DNA from: Isoetes taiwanensis
Lineage: Eukaryota; Streptophyta; Lycopodiopsida; Isoetales; Isoetaceae
Assembly (NCBI GenBank): GCA_021234155.1
Contig: JAJEKV010000108.1
Location: forward strand, 3,257,194 to 3,321,193
Direction: 5' to 3'
DNA length: 64,000 bases
Below, one piece after another: positions 45,201 to 58,260 of the stretch. The position numbers and the translations under genes are program-made. The notes under the pieces are model-generated. The model saw nothing but the letters and a program-made list of their open reading frames with translations. It did no database searches and had not been told where the DNA came from. How positions within the stretch are numbered: the stretch's first letter is position 1; each line of letters opens with the position of its first letter.

Positions 45201-48200
45201 TATGAGCTGCCGTGTTCTAGCAGTGGTTTGGCGCTTTTGGGTGCCGAAGTTTTGGTCTTTTGCACTTGGGACGGGCCGATCACATGCGCTTGAGAACGCC
45301 AAGCAAGGGGAACCGACGGAATGGAGTTTGGACCTGTATCCTCCCGCTGGGCGCTTAGAAGTCAAGGCCCGCTTTTGCAAAGAGCAAGACATTCAGAAAT
45401 TCGTAATTAATGCATAGTAACGGACTTAAATTCTGATTTTTTGTCAGCTAGCTTCCTAAGTCATCGCCAACATACATGCCAACTTTCAAAAATTTTGGAT
45501 AAGGTTTAGATCAAATAGTTTGCATTAGAACGGTCCCGGCAGCCTCATGTTGTTGGGCAGCCGAAATGGCACACTTGCCCAAGTCAAACAAGGCCAGACC
45601 TTGCAAGGCCTCCTCATTAGAGGGGAGAGTCCTAACCCCGTGAGGCGAGCCCCAAAAGCTTCCCCGAGGCAGCCTTTTCCGGCAAAAAGCCCACGGGGCG
45701 ACGCTAAAGACCACACTCCCGATCTCGGCCCCGTGATCCGACCGCTGAATCCTTTGTTCAAGGAACCTGGTCCGAAGGTCCAAAAATCCAACATCCGGCC
45801 CGAGAACATATCAAACCGCTAAGCGCCCCGCGGGCGACAAGTAGAAAACCAAAGTGTTTTGTCGTTTCGGACATTGCGGAGGTTCAAATGGCGATCCGAC
45901 TTCGCCACATCGTCCGGAATGCCAAAATTACCCTAGGGACCAAGTTACACCTGGCCATTTTGCAAAAGAAAGAAACACTTACGCCTCTACATTGCAAAGA
46001 TTCAAAGAGCCCACCTCCTAGGCCAATTGACTACGAAAGTGTGTTGCACATGAGATAGTTTGGCGCTTCTTCGAGAAGGGGTGGGCTTCGCCACAAAACT
46101 TGGTCCCTAGGGCAATGTCGACGCTTTGATTCCATTGGCGAGACAGATCACGCCCGAGAGGGAAGTTGCCCGTCCGGCCGTGGCCTTCTGAGAGGACTTT
46201 GGGGCAAGCCGCCCCGGTGGTTTTAGGGTCCGTGGCTCGCTTCAACACCCCCCTACGCCAAGACATCTACAAGGGTCCTAGTCAACCGACAAGGATAGAG
46301 CCTTCAAACGTAAACCCTATGAGCTGCCGTGTTCTAGCAGTGGTTTGGCGCTTTGGGTGCCGAAGTTTTGGTCTTTTGCACTTGGGACGGGCCGATCACA
46401 TGCAGCTGAGAACGCCAAGCAAGGGGAACTGACGGAATGGAGTTTGGACCTGCATCTCCCGCTGTGGCGCTTAGAAGTCAAGGGCCGCTTTTGCAAAGAG
46501 CAAGACATTCAGAATTCGTAATTAATGCATAGTACGGACTTAAATTTGATTTTTGTCAGCTAGCTTCCTAAGTCATCGCCAACATACAGCCAACTTTCAA
46601 AAATTTTGATAAGGTTTAGATCAAATAGTTTGCATTAGAACGGTCCGGCAGCCCGTTGTTGGGCAGCCGAGCCGCACACTTGCCCAAGTCAAACAAGGCC
46701 AGACCTTGCAAGGCCTCCTCATTAGAGGGGAGAGTCCAACCCCGTGAGGCGAGCCCCAAAAGCTTCCCGAGGCAGCCTTTTCTCGGCAAATAAGCCACGG
46801 GCGACGCTTAAAGACCACACTCCCGATCTCTGCCTCCCGTGATCCCACCGCTGAATCCTTTGTTCCGGAACCTGGTCCGAGAAGGTCCAAAAATCCAACA
46901 TCCGGCCCGAGAACATATCAAACCGCTGCCCCCAAGGGCGACAAGTAGAAACCAAAGTGTTTTGTCGTCGGACATTATGAGGTTCAAATGGCGATCCGAC
47001 TTCGCCACATCGTCCGAATGCCAAAATTACCCTAGGGACCAAGTTACACCTGGCCAGCTTTGCAAAAGAAAGAAACACTTACGCCTCTACATTGCAAGAT
47101 TCAAAGCCCCACCTCCTAGGCCAATTGACTACGAAAGTGCGTTGCACATGAGATAGTTTGGCGCTTCTTCGAGAAGGGGGGGCTTCGCCACAAAACTTGG
47201 TCCCTAGGGCAATGTCGACGCTTTGATTCCATTGGCGAGATGCATCACGGCCCCCGAGAGGGGAAGTTGCCCGTCCGCCGCCAGGCCTTCGAGAGGACTT
47301 TTGGGGCAAGCCGCCCCGGGCTGGTTTTTTAGGGTCCGTGGCTCAAGGCCAACACCCCCTACGCCAAGACACGGCGCAAGGTCCTAGTCAACCGACAAGG
47401 ATAGAGCCTCCAAACGTAAACCCTATGAGTTGCCGTGTTCTAGCAGTGGTTTGGCGCTTTGGGTGCCGAAGTTTTGGTCTTTTGCACTTGGGACGGGCCG
47501 ATCACATGCAGCTTGAGAACGCCAAGCAAGGGGAACTGACGGAATGGAGTTTGGACCTGCATTCTCCCGTTGTGGCGCTTAGAAGTCAAGGCCCGCTTTT
47601 GCAAAGAGCAAGACATTCGTGAATTCGTAATTAATGCATAGTACGGACTTAAATTCTGATTTTTTGTCACTAGCTTCCTAAGTCATCGCCAACATACAGC
47701 CAACTTTCAAAAATTTTGATAAGGTTTAGATCAAATAGTTTGCATTAGAACGGTCCGGCAGCCGTTGTTGGGCAGGCGAAATTGGCACACTTGCCCAAGT
47801 CAAACAAGGCCAGACCTTGCAAGGCCTCCTCATTAGAGGGGAGAGTCCGAACCCCGTGAGGCGAGCCCCAAAAGCTTCCCCGAGGCAGCCTTTCCTCGGC
47901 AGCGCCCGCGGGGCGACGCTTAAAGACCACACTCCCGATCTCGCCCCGTGATCCCACCGCTGAATCCTTTGTTCAAGGAACCCGGTCCGAGAAGGTCCAA
48001 AAATCCAACATCCGTCCGGAGAACATATCAAACCGCTGGCCGCCCCCGGGCGACATAGTAGAAACCAAAGTGTTTTGTCGCTCGGACATTATGAGGTTCA
48101 AATGGCGATCCGACTTCGCCACATCGTCCTAATGCCAAAATTACCCTAGGGACCAAGTTACACCTGGCCAGCTTTGCAAAAGAAAGAAACACTTACGCCT

Positions 48201-51200
48201 CTACATTGCAAGATTCAAAAGCCCACCTCCTAGGCCAATTGACTACGAAAAGGTTGCACATGAGATAGTTTGGCGCTTCTTCGAGAAGGGGTGGGCTTCG
48301 CCACAAAACTTGGTCCCTAGGGCAATGTCGACGCTTCGATTCCATTGGCGAGACAGATCACTGCTTCCGAGAGGGAAGTTGCCCGTCCGTCCGCCGTGGC
48401 CTTCTGGAGAGGACTTTTGGGGCAAGCCGCCCCTGGTGGTTTTTAGGGTCCGTGGTTCGCTCAACACCCCCACCCCCACGCCAAGACATCTACGCAAGGT
48501 CCTAGTCAACCGACAAGGATAGAGCCTCCAAACGTAAACCCTATGAGTTGCCGTGTTCTAGCGTGGTTTGGCGCTTTTGGGTGCCGAAGTTTTGGTCTTT
48601 TGCACTTGGGACGGGGTCGCATCACATGCGCTTGAGAACGCCAAGCAAGGGGAACTGACGGAATGGAGTTTGGACCTGTATCCTCCCGCTGGGCGCTTAG
48701 AAGTCAAGGGCCGCTTTTGCAAGAGCAAGACATTCGTGAATTCGTAATTAATGCATAGTACGGACTTAAATTTGATTTTTGTCACCTAGCTTCCTAAGTC
48801 ATCGCCAACATACAGCCAACTTTCAAAAATTTTGATAAGGTTTAGATCAAATAGTTTGCATTAGAACGGTCCGGGCAACCGTTGTTGGGCAGCCGAAGCC
48901 GGGCACACTTGCCCAAGTCAAACAAGGCCAGACCTTGCAAGGCCTCCTCATTAGAGGGGAGAGTCCAACCCCGTGAGGCGAGCCCCAAAAGCTTCCCCGA
49001 GGCAGCCTTTCCGGGCAAATACCCACGGGGGTGACGCTTAAAGACCACACTCCCGGATCTGCCTCCCGTGATCCCACCGCTGAATCCTTTGTTCCGTGGA
49101 ACCTGGTCCGAGAAGGTCCAAAAATCCAACATCCGGCCCCGAGAACATATCAAACCGCTGCGCCCCGGCGGGCGACAAAGTAGAAACCAAAGTGTTTTGT
49201 CGTTCGACATTGCGAGGTTCAAATGCCGATCCGACTTCGCCACATCGTCCTAATGCCAAAATTACCCTAGGGACCAAGTTACACGGCCATTTTTGCAAAA
49301 GAAAGAAACACTTACGCCTACATTGCAAAGATTCAGCAGCCCACCTCCTAGGCCAATTGACTACGAGTGTGTTGCACATGAGATAGTTTGGCGCTTCGAG
49401 AAGGGGTGGGCTTCGCCACAAAACTTGGTCCCTAGGGCAATGTCGACGCTCGAGTCCATTGGCGTAGACAGATCACGCCCTGAGAGGGAAGTTGCCCGTC
49501 CGGCCGCCGTGGCCTTCTGAGAGGACTTTTGGGGCAAGCCGCCCCTACGGTTTTAGGGTCCGTGGCTCAAGGCCAACACCCCCTACGCCAAGACACTACG
49601 CAAAGGTCCTAGTCAACCGACAAGGATAGAGCCTCCAAACGTAAACCCTATGAGTTGCCGTGTTCCCAGCGTGGTTTGGCGCTTTGGGTGCCGAAGTTTT
49701 GGTCTTTTGCACTTGGGACGTGGCCGATCACATGCGCTGAGAACGCCAAGCAAGGGGAACCGACGGAATGGAGTTTGACCAGATCTCCCCGCTGTGGCGC
49801 TTAGAAGTCAAGGGCCGCTTTTGCAAGAGTAAAGACATTCGTGAATTGTAATTAATGCATAGTACGGACTTAAATTCTGATTTTTGTCACCTAGCTTCCT
49901 AAGTCATCGCCAACATACAGCCAACTTTCAAAAATTTTGATAAGGTTTAGATCAAATAGTTTGCATTAGAACGGTCCGGCAGCCTCGTTGTTGGGCAGCC
50001 GAAATGGCACACTTGCCCAAGTCAAACAAGGCCAGACCTTGCAAGGCCTCCTCATTAGAGGGGAGAGTCCGAACCCCGTGAGGCGAGCCCCAAAAGCTTC
50101 CCCGAGGCAGCCTTTTCGGCAAATACCGCCCGGGTGACACGCTAAAGACCACACTCCCGATCTCTGCCCTCAGATCCGACCGCTGAATCCTTTGTTCCGT
50201 GAACCTGGTCCGAAAGGTCCAAAAATCCAACATCCGGCCCGGAGAACATATCAAACCGCTGGCGCCCCGCGGGCGACAAAGTAGAAACCAAAGTGTTTTG
50301 TCGTCGGACATTAAGAGGTTCAAATGCCGATCCGACCGGCCACATCGTCCTAATGCCAAAATTACCCTAGGGACCAAGTTACACGGCCAGTTTTGCAAAA
50401 GAAAGAAACACTTACGCCCTACATTGCAAAGATTCGCCAGCCCACCTCCTAGGCCAATTGACTACGAAAGTGCGCTGCACATGAGATAGTTTGGCGCTTC
50501 TTCGAAGGGGTGGGCTTCTCGCCACAAAACTTGGTCCCTAGGGCAATGTCGACGCTCGAGTCCATTGGCGAGACAATCACGGCCCGGAGAGGGAAGTTGC
50601 CCGGCCCCCTTCGAGAGGAATTTGGGGCAAGCCGCCTTCCCGGGTTTTAGGGTCCGCGGTTCTCAAGGCCAACACCCCCCACGCCAAGACACGCCAATGG
50701 TCCTAGTCAACTGGATGAATAGAGTCTAAAACGTAACCCTATGAGCTGCCGTGTTCTAGCAGTGGTTTGGCGCTTTGGGTGCCGAAGTTTTGGTCTTTGC
50801 ACTTGGGACGGGTCGATCACATGCGCTTGAGAACGCTAAGCAAGGGGAACCGAAGGAATGGAGTTTGGACCTCAACTCCCGCTGTGGCGCTTAGAAGTCA
50901 AGGCCCGCTTTTGCAAAGAGGCAAGACATTCAGAATTCAATTAATGCATAGTATGGACTTAAATTCTGATTTTTGTCGCCTAGCTTCCTAAGTCATCGCC
51001 AACATACAAAGCAACTTTCAAAAATTTTGGATAAGGTTTAGATCAAATAGTTTGCACTAGAACGGTCCGGGTGGCAGCCTCGTTGTTAAGCACCGAAAAG
51101 GCACACTTGCCCAAGTCAAACAAGGCCGACCTTGCAAGGCCTCCTCATTAGAGGGGAGAGTCCAACCCCGTGAGGCGAGCCCCAAAAGCTTCCCCGAGGC

Positions 51201-51715
51201 GCCTTTTCGGCCAATTACGCTTAAAGACCACACCCCGATCTCCCCTCGTGATCCCATCGTCCTTTGTTCCCCCGGTCCGAAAGGTCCAAAAATCCAACAT
51301 CCGGCCCCCAAACATATCAAACCGCTTGCGCCCCATGAGCGACATACGGAAACCAAAGTGTTTTGTCGGGGACATTAAACGTGAGGGTTCAAAATGCCGA
51401 TCCGACTTCGCCACATCGCTCCCAATGCCAAAATTACCCTAGGGACCAAGTTACACCTGGCCGGGCTTTGGTAAAAGAAAGAAACACTTACGCCTCTACA
51501 TTGCAAAAGTGTGTTGGACATAAGATAGTTTGGCGCCTTGAGGGATGGCCTTTCGCCACAAAACTTGGTCCCTTTAGGCAATGTCGAAAGTCCATTGGCG
51601 AGTCAATCACAGTCCGAGAAAGTCGCCGGTCGCCGGGGCCTTTCGGGAGAGGACTTTTGGGGCAAGCCGCCCGGGTGGTTTTTAGGTCCGGAGTTTCGCG
51701 CCAACACCCCACACG
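39236..51715 (+). repeat. Tandem array of 1.09-1.12-kb units (about 11 copies)
   Basis: The anchor agaacggtcc recurs at 39961, 41079, 42182, 43288, 44408, 45527, 46637, 47747, 48863, 49968 and 51059, a spacing of 1091-1120 bp. Each unit carries tttgcattagaacggtcc, gcacacttgcccaagtcaaa, ggcgagccccaaaagcttcc, accgctgaatcctttgttc, attaccctagggaccaagtt, aaacttggtccctagggcaa, cgtaaaccctatgag and cctaagtcatcgccaacata. Frames within the units shift from copy to copy, so no protein is encoded. The AT-rich third is nearly invariant, while C/G-rich parts differ mostly by 1-3 nt indels. It is related to U1-U3 at 15-19 kb, with an extra segment of about 300 bp. Confidence 0.9.
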
Positions 51716-54116
51716 TGGTTAGCCTAAAACCTCGAATTTTAGTCTAACCTCAAAGGAAGTGCAAACAAACTGGTCAGACCTCCGTGATCACTTAGGTGAT
51801 CAATCCTCATCATATAAAGCAAAGAACTCAATTTGAAATGCTAGATTTCTCAAAATCACTACAGTCCCGCAAAAAATCGGCCGTAACAAAAATCAGTTTA
51901 GCAAATACACCCTTTAAGATTTTTGAGTTTTGATTTTGGTATGGTTTATAGACAAGTGGAGGAAGCTATTGGTGAAAGTCCGACTCGATTTGGATAGAGG
52001 AAGGCCAGAAAATCTATGTCAAAGTTCAAGAAAAATTGGTCAATGCCAAAACAGAGAGCCAAAATTTGCAAATATAGTTTGGTGATGAATCTTGAGTTGG
52101 AATTTACATAAACAGCTTCAAAAATAAACTCTAGATCATGTGCATAAGGTTTTCGACAAGCAAACACTATGATATTTAATGAGATGGGCCAAAGTCTCGA
52201 TTGGCCACAGCTTATGACAGCTTATGGAAAAACTATTTTTCTTTGTTTTCTTTACATATAAGCAATACTCAAACCTTTTAAAGAATGGGGACACTACTAT
52301 TTAATTTGGATTCTACTTTAAATATCTGGTTTCTATTAGTTTAGACAGAACAATCCGAAAACAAAAGAAGATGGAAACACTATTTGTCCAGCAATGAATA
52401 TGCATTCAAATCATAAGATATCACAGAGTTTAGAATTCTCGGCAAGTAATACCCAGATAATGCTTGAGAAACGATCCCAAGGCATTGTCAACTTCGAAAC
52501 CCAAAAATTATCAGAAAAGAGAAAATAATAAGATAATTTGAGTAGCAAGAGGGAGTTTTGATGTCAAATAAGTCACAACAGAGTCTGCCTTCAATCAAAA
52601 TACAGTCAATCTTCAATCTCGAAAGCAGGATTAGCAGCATTTGAGGTAGAACAGATCAAGAGAATATCGAATATAGAAATCGCCCGATCACGTAGGTATA
52701 TCTCCAGGGGGTTTGATTTGATCCTCGTGATGCTGGCTTAAGAACCGCTTTTCCCCAAAACTAGCTTCTACAGGAAAGATTTTAGGCCTAATTTGAGCAA
52801 TTTCTATCAAACCAAGTGCCACAGAGGATCACCGAGGTCTCTAAAAGGTTCAGAGCCGATTTCGGAGAAAATTGGCTGGATTCAATCAAGCTATGGCACC
52901 CAATTGGCCAGATTAAGCGTGTTCCCCTATTTCTTAGGGTTCATCGAAAAATTCTTGAAGGCCATATATCCCACAAAAGCAAAATGGTTCCTGAGGCTCA
53001 TGTATATAAGGCTTAATGCTGACCCGGCTAATAACTGGCGTGCGAGGGGGACACCGCCCGTCCCATCCCCACTTTCGCGGAAAATGAGAAATGAAATGGG
53101 GGTGACGGGAATGATGTAGAAATAGATAGGGTAAATAGGCTAGAATAGGTTTTTTCTTTTTTTTATTTTATTGGCACGATCCCAATATGCCATTTGAGAA
53201 TTTTTCCAAAGTCTTTTTGAATTTTGAAAGGCTAACATGAATATTTTTGCCAAGTCTCAAATCTAGAGTGTTTTCAAGTCAAATTGAGATACTTGAAATT
53301 TTGCCCATTTTGACCATGGTCAAATGAGTTTTCAACAAAACCCCGAATGGTGAAAAATCATAGGAAGAGGGTGAAAAAGATAGGAAAAAAAAGGCTATGG
53401 CAGGATTTAGGGAAATAAGATGAAAGTAAAATTCAAGCCCTTGTTTTGAAGTTTTTCATGATCTCTTGAGAGCAATTCAAGGAGGTGAGGCCAATAAAAA
53501 TATAGTAGTGAAGTAATGAAAGAAGGCATGACAAGGTGGAAATGGGGTATAAAAGATGAAAGGAAAAGTGGATATGGAATGGATGAAATGGATAAAGGAT
53601 GGAAACCCCGGAAAGCACATGATCTTATCTCCAAAGCTCAAATCATACCTCATAACTTTGCTCAAGGGCCTAGGGTCTCCAAATCCTAAAAAGGTCTTCC
53701 AATCTTCAAGGCCTAAACAAGAGCAAAATTCACCTTTAAAGTGACATTCTTCATAGGTGTGACTTCCAAACCATTAGTGCAACTCCATTTAGCTCCATAT
53801 GAGTAAATATGAGCAACATGCTTATAACTCCTTGTATAGCTTGCTATATCCTTTGCCCTGGTCTTCAAAATAAGAATGTAACTAGAAAATTTCAAAGGAA
53901 AGAATTAGGCTATACAACCAAGATCCCAAGGGTCTTCCAAACTTGAGCCAATTTTTCCAAACTTGAGCAGATCAAAATAACACTAACTCTTACCATATGA
54001 GTAATAGGAAATGAACCAAGATGAAACCTCAAAAGAAACCACAAGTCTCAAACTAAACCAAGTATCTTCCAATCTTGAAACTCTAGGTATCATGATGGTC
54101 CATGTTTAAAAGGGCA
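51716..54116 (-). repeat. 3' LTR of the Gypsy element
   Basis: A 2401-bp repeat collinear with 61235-63663. Differences are mostly short indels, with few substitutions between them in stretches read by eye. It borders the tandem array on its left. Confidence 0.85.
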
Positions 54117-55999
54117 ACATCTCCTCAAAGGAAAGAATGAGGCTGGTCCCTCGACCTCAAAGGAAAGAAATGCTAACCTGAAAGGTCTTCAAAATATCAA
54201 CAAGTATGGAGGGAATAGAATTACTCTACGTTAGTGGGAAATATGAGCAGTATAAGGTAATGGAGAGAGGATACAGTCAAGATCAAATGGAGGGTAGGAC
54301 AACTCAAGGCGGTGAATATGGAGAAGAAGTGGATGGAAGAGCATGACAATGATAATCAAATTAGCACTTAGAGTGCCAAATAAAGGGATGAGTAACAATG
54401 TGGGATTAGCACTCTTAAAATTTCATATGGAAGCAAGGGCTGAAAGAGCCACTTAAGACAAATAAGAGTAATGAGCAAATGGACTGAAATGACAACACTA
54501 AAATTTGTTAAAGCATAGCAAATCTCTACCCTATTTAACTAAACTTCTACTATTCAAGAATTTTGGCTCATACAACCATTGAATGTATTTCAAACTAAAA
54601 ATTCAAACCTTCAAACCAAAAATTCAAACCATCGAGCTCGAACCTTAATTTGTTCCTCCTCTGCTCTTGCTCAAAACTCGACCTCCTTTGGCCGATCATC
54701 ATGGTCCTTTTTCTTACCATACACCTATCCGGGACAATGTAAATTTGATCCGAAGCAATTTAGGAGTGCTTCCTTCAAGTTTGATCCATTACGTGAGTAC
54801 CTATTCCTTATGGTGTAATCGGACACGCGGCAAGAAATGCACATACGGATGCGAGAATGGGACAATGTTTTAATTAATGAAGAACCTCTTCCTGTGGAAA
54901 TTTAATGCACATGCATTTAGGCGTGGTATATAGGAAAAGCACAAATGTTGACCAAAACTACCCGACTAAAAGGAACTCTACAAAAAGACATGAACCATGA
55001 TCACCTTGCCATGAGTGTTTCCTTGGGCAAAGACTTATCAAGAGAAACTAGCAAAGATCCACATTGCATCGAACACAAAGGCTCTGTGGGCGGTAATTTT
55101 ACAAGGGAATATATTCGGGATGCTACATATGCATCATTTTTGTAAGCATCATCATGGTCGGTCGATGCTCAATTCTGACAGTATAAGCGGTTATACTACC
55201 ACGGGATGCTAGCAGATAGCTATGGTTCCTTTGATACTTCTCATGATAAAAGAGATGCATTTCAAACTCACCGAAAGAGAATCTCTACGGAGTGAAGACT
55301 GGTATGTTTTTGGTACCATGAACAATTTTTTACCGATATATAATGGTCTCTTGGATCACTGCCGGATGGCTCTCCTTCATTGAAGATTCCTACTATCCCT
55401 TCGGGAATAACATAGCATTGGCTTCCTATGAGAGGATCGATCTGTCTATTCAGAATTTGTGTGCCCCCTTTTTTTTTTTTTTTTTTTGTAGAAATTCTCT
55501 TTGCTCTTTTGAAATTGTCTCGGTCTTTGAAAAATATTTACGCTTCAAACGTATCACACAATTAGTTCCCTCAAAGGAAAATGGTCTTGATGGTACAAGT
55601 ATTAAGAACCTTGAATACAACTAACCAAAACAACTTAGCAAATCCAATCAACAAGAATCTACAAAATTAAGCAAAAGGGAAATGAACAAAACCAATCAAA
55701 AGAGTTTTAAATCTTCAATTTTCAACAACAATTAACCTACTAAGTTAAAATAAGTATTCATATAGGAGCAAAAGGCCTAAACATGCATGTTGAGGCCAAT
55801 ATCTTTCAAATGCCGGATATTTTGTAGGATTTGGTAATTCAAACCTGCTTTTGAGATCCTTAAGCCAATAGGATGAATGTACGACTTCTTTTACAATCTG
55901 TAAGGCCTTCCCAGGATTTTCAAATTTAGATAGCGATTTTCATTTGCAACATCCCATTTTGAGCACGAAGTTCCAATGGAGCAAATCTATCCCCGGAGC

Positions 56000-58260
56000 T
56001 GTGGAAAAGCTTTAAGGCCAAGACTCTAGCCTTCTTAAGTAGATTGGAAGTTTTTAGATCAAATCTATCCTCATCCAATTTAGCAAAACTTCATACCTGT
56101 TGTAATGCTTCAACTCTGATCCAACTTGAGTGCCATTCTCAAAGAGGGAATTCCAAATCAACAGGAATAACTGCTTTCAACAATGGCAACCAAATCAAGG
56201 GGAGAAGTATTAGTGGCAGCTTCAGCAGTGATTCTATGAGCCCAAAGGGCATCATATAATTTCAAATGCCAATCTTTTGGTTTTGGCAAACCGCTTTCTG
56301 CAAAATTCCCTTAAGCACTTTTGTTAATGCTACTGACCATTTCCTTGAGGATAATGGTCAGCTTGAGCTTTTCCACATTTTTGAGACTTGAAACAAGAAT
56401 TTGAATAACCTCATTAATAAAAGTAGAGCCTCTATCGGGTCAAAATTTTGAAAGGATTCCAAAACCTAGAACAAATATTTTTCATGCAAAAACCCCAGCG
56501 TGAGTATATGCATTTGCTTTTTCTCAAGGGTGCCGCCTCGAATTTATTTGGTAAATAAATGCATGGCCACAACAATGTATTCATGTTTGAAAGTGTAAGA
56601 TGGGGGATTTATAGGGGTCAACATAATCTAGCCCCCCCAAACTTGAAATGGGCCTGGGACACAATCCCAAAAGAGGGGCGGGATGCAAAATTTTCTTACC
56701 AAAGATCCGCATTGATGGCAAGTTTTAATGACATCATAGAATCTCTAAATAAATGAGGCCGTAAATAACCGCATTCCAATATTTTTTGGTGCTTGTATTC
56801 ATTTAAAAATGACCACCACAAACACCTTTATGATTTCTCGGCCAGCACTAAAAATGCCTCCTCTTCATCAACACATCTTAAAAGAACTCATCCCTCAATT
56901 GCCTTGCACAAAATATCTCCAATCAAGGTGTAAGTTAAACATTTTAGCCTAAACTTGTAAGCTTGACCTTTAGAAAGTTCGGAAAGGTATCTCTTGATAT
57001 TGGAGGAATTTTCTTTCTAATAGGTTCTTGCCAACCATGAACCTCATATGACTGAAAGATCTTGCTCATTTGCCACAAGATTAGCCATATCTCCCCTTCT
57101 TCTTTGTACAACTTCTTCATGCTCAAAATAAAATAGGTAAATACAAGCTCCTGTTATTCACCACATGGATAACCTTAACCTTTAAATCATATAACCTGAG
57201 CCTACAAGCCCACCTATGAAGCTTGGTTTTTCCAACTTCTTACCATACAAAAAGGCATTGATTCTCACAATGCATATAAACAAGTGGTTGGGATTTTTTG
57301 TAGAAGATGTCCTTCCGTTTTATTAAAAAAATAAGAGCAGCAAAGACTTCTCTCTATCTTAGATATCTCTCCTCGCTTTGAGACTATTGTTTACTTTTGT
57401 AAAAGCAATGGGTGTTTTTCCCGCGAAAATAGCAATCCCAACAGCTTTTTAATGTGATTATATAGATTGTGAATGGCAAATGAGAGATCCGAGCTTTCAA
57501 ACTGAAAGTGGTATTGGCAAATAGCTTCTATGAATCGCGGCATTTAAAGGCCTTCTCACATTCCCATCAAATCCAAACAATAGTTTTGTATTTACTTTCT
57601 TTCTTGCCACTAACATGGCCTACTCTCGGGTTAGTTTGAGATAGGACTAACATGGTGAGAGAAATTAAAGCACATAAATTCTCAAAGAAGTCATCCCCAT
57701 AAATTCTTTGACATCTACGAGTGTCTTGGTCTGACTTCTTCAAAGTGTAACTTTCTCTTGACCACTTGAAGACCACAGAAGCGGAGACCTCATACAACAA
57801 TTGACCTTTGGATGACAAAAGTGCACTTTGGATTTAGATTAACTCAGTAAATGCGCATAATATAAATATCCTTGTTAGTTAAAATGTAGTCCTTACTTGA
57901 TTACCTAAGCATAAATCATCCAAAAAACTCTAAATTGTTGAGTCATGCTTGCAAAAACAATATCCATAACCACTACGAAATGTAGCAGAGGCATTCATCA
58001 AACCAAAAAGCATCCTTTTCATTGCAAATGTCTGGAGTGATAAGAAGATGTTTTGAAATTTTATCTTCCCATTTGATGCTTATCCGATTAAATCCAGAGA
58101 AACTGTCCAAAAATGAGTACATGGATTTCACTACCACTCTGATAAATGATTTCTTCTAAAAAGGCAAGGGATAACAATCTTTAATAGTAGCCTTATTAAG
58201 ATCTCTATAATCTACACAAATTCTCAAAGAACCATTTTTTTTTAATATCGAACAATGCAT
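56000..58260 (-). pseudogene. Gypsy pol relic: RT, RNase H, integrase
   Basis: On the minus strand, RT blocks are [19 protein letters not shown] (near 58230-58165), MLFGLMNAS (near 58005-57975) and FLDDL with the catalytic DD (near 57920). RNase H-like pieces (CEKAFK, FTIYI, THCFYK) lie at about 57560-57380. Integrase follows with HKGVCGGHF of the zinc-binding region (near 56835), PDRGSTFINEVIQ (near 56440-56400) and KPKDWHLKLYDALWAHRITA (near 56287-56225). The blocks are in three frames with stops between them. The order RT-RH-IN is that of Ty3/Gypsy elements. No full-length polyprotein can be made. Confidence 0.8.

Noticed and set aside
39300-51722. Dozens of 60-160-codon frames in the 1.1-kb array
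   Set aside because: The frames shift between units, occur on both strands and never extend across a unit. A selected protein would keep its frame.
52990-53015. TATATAAGG in the LTR as the element's promoter
   Set aside because: It is on the plus strand, whereas the element is transcribed from the minus strand. A minus-strand TTATATAC exists but is not distinctive.
55466-55490. Poly(T) run as a retroposed cDNA tail
   Set aside because: It lies inside the Gypsy internal region with no adjacent 3' end or target duplication. It is more likely simple slippage.
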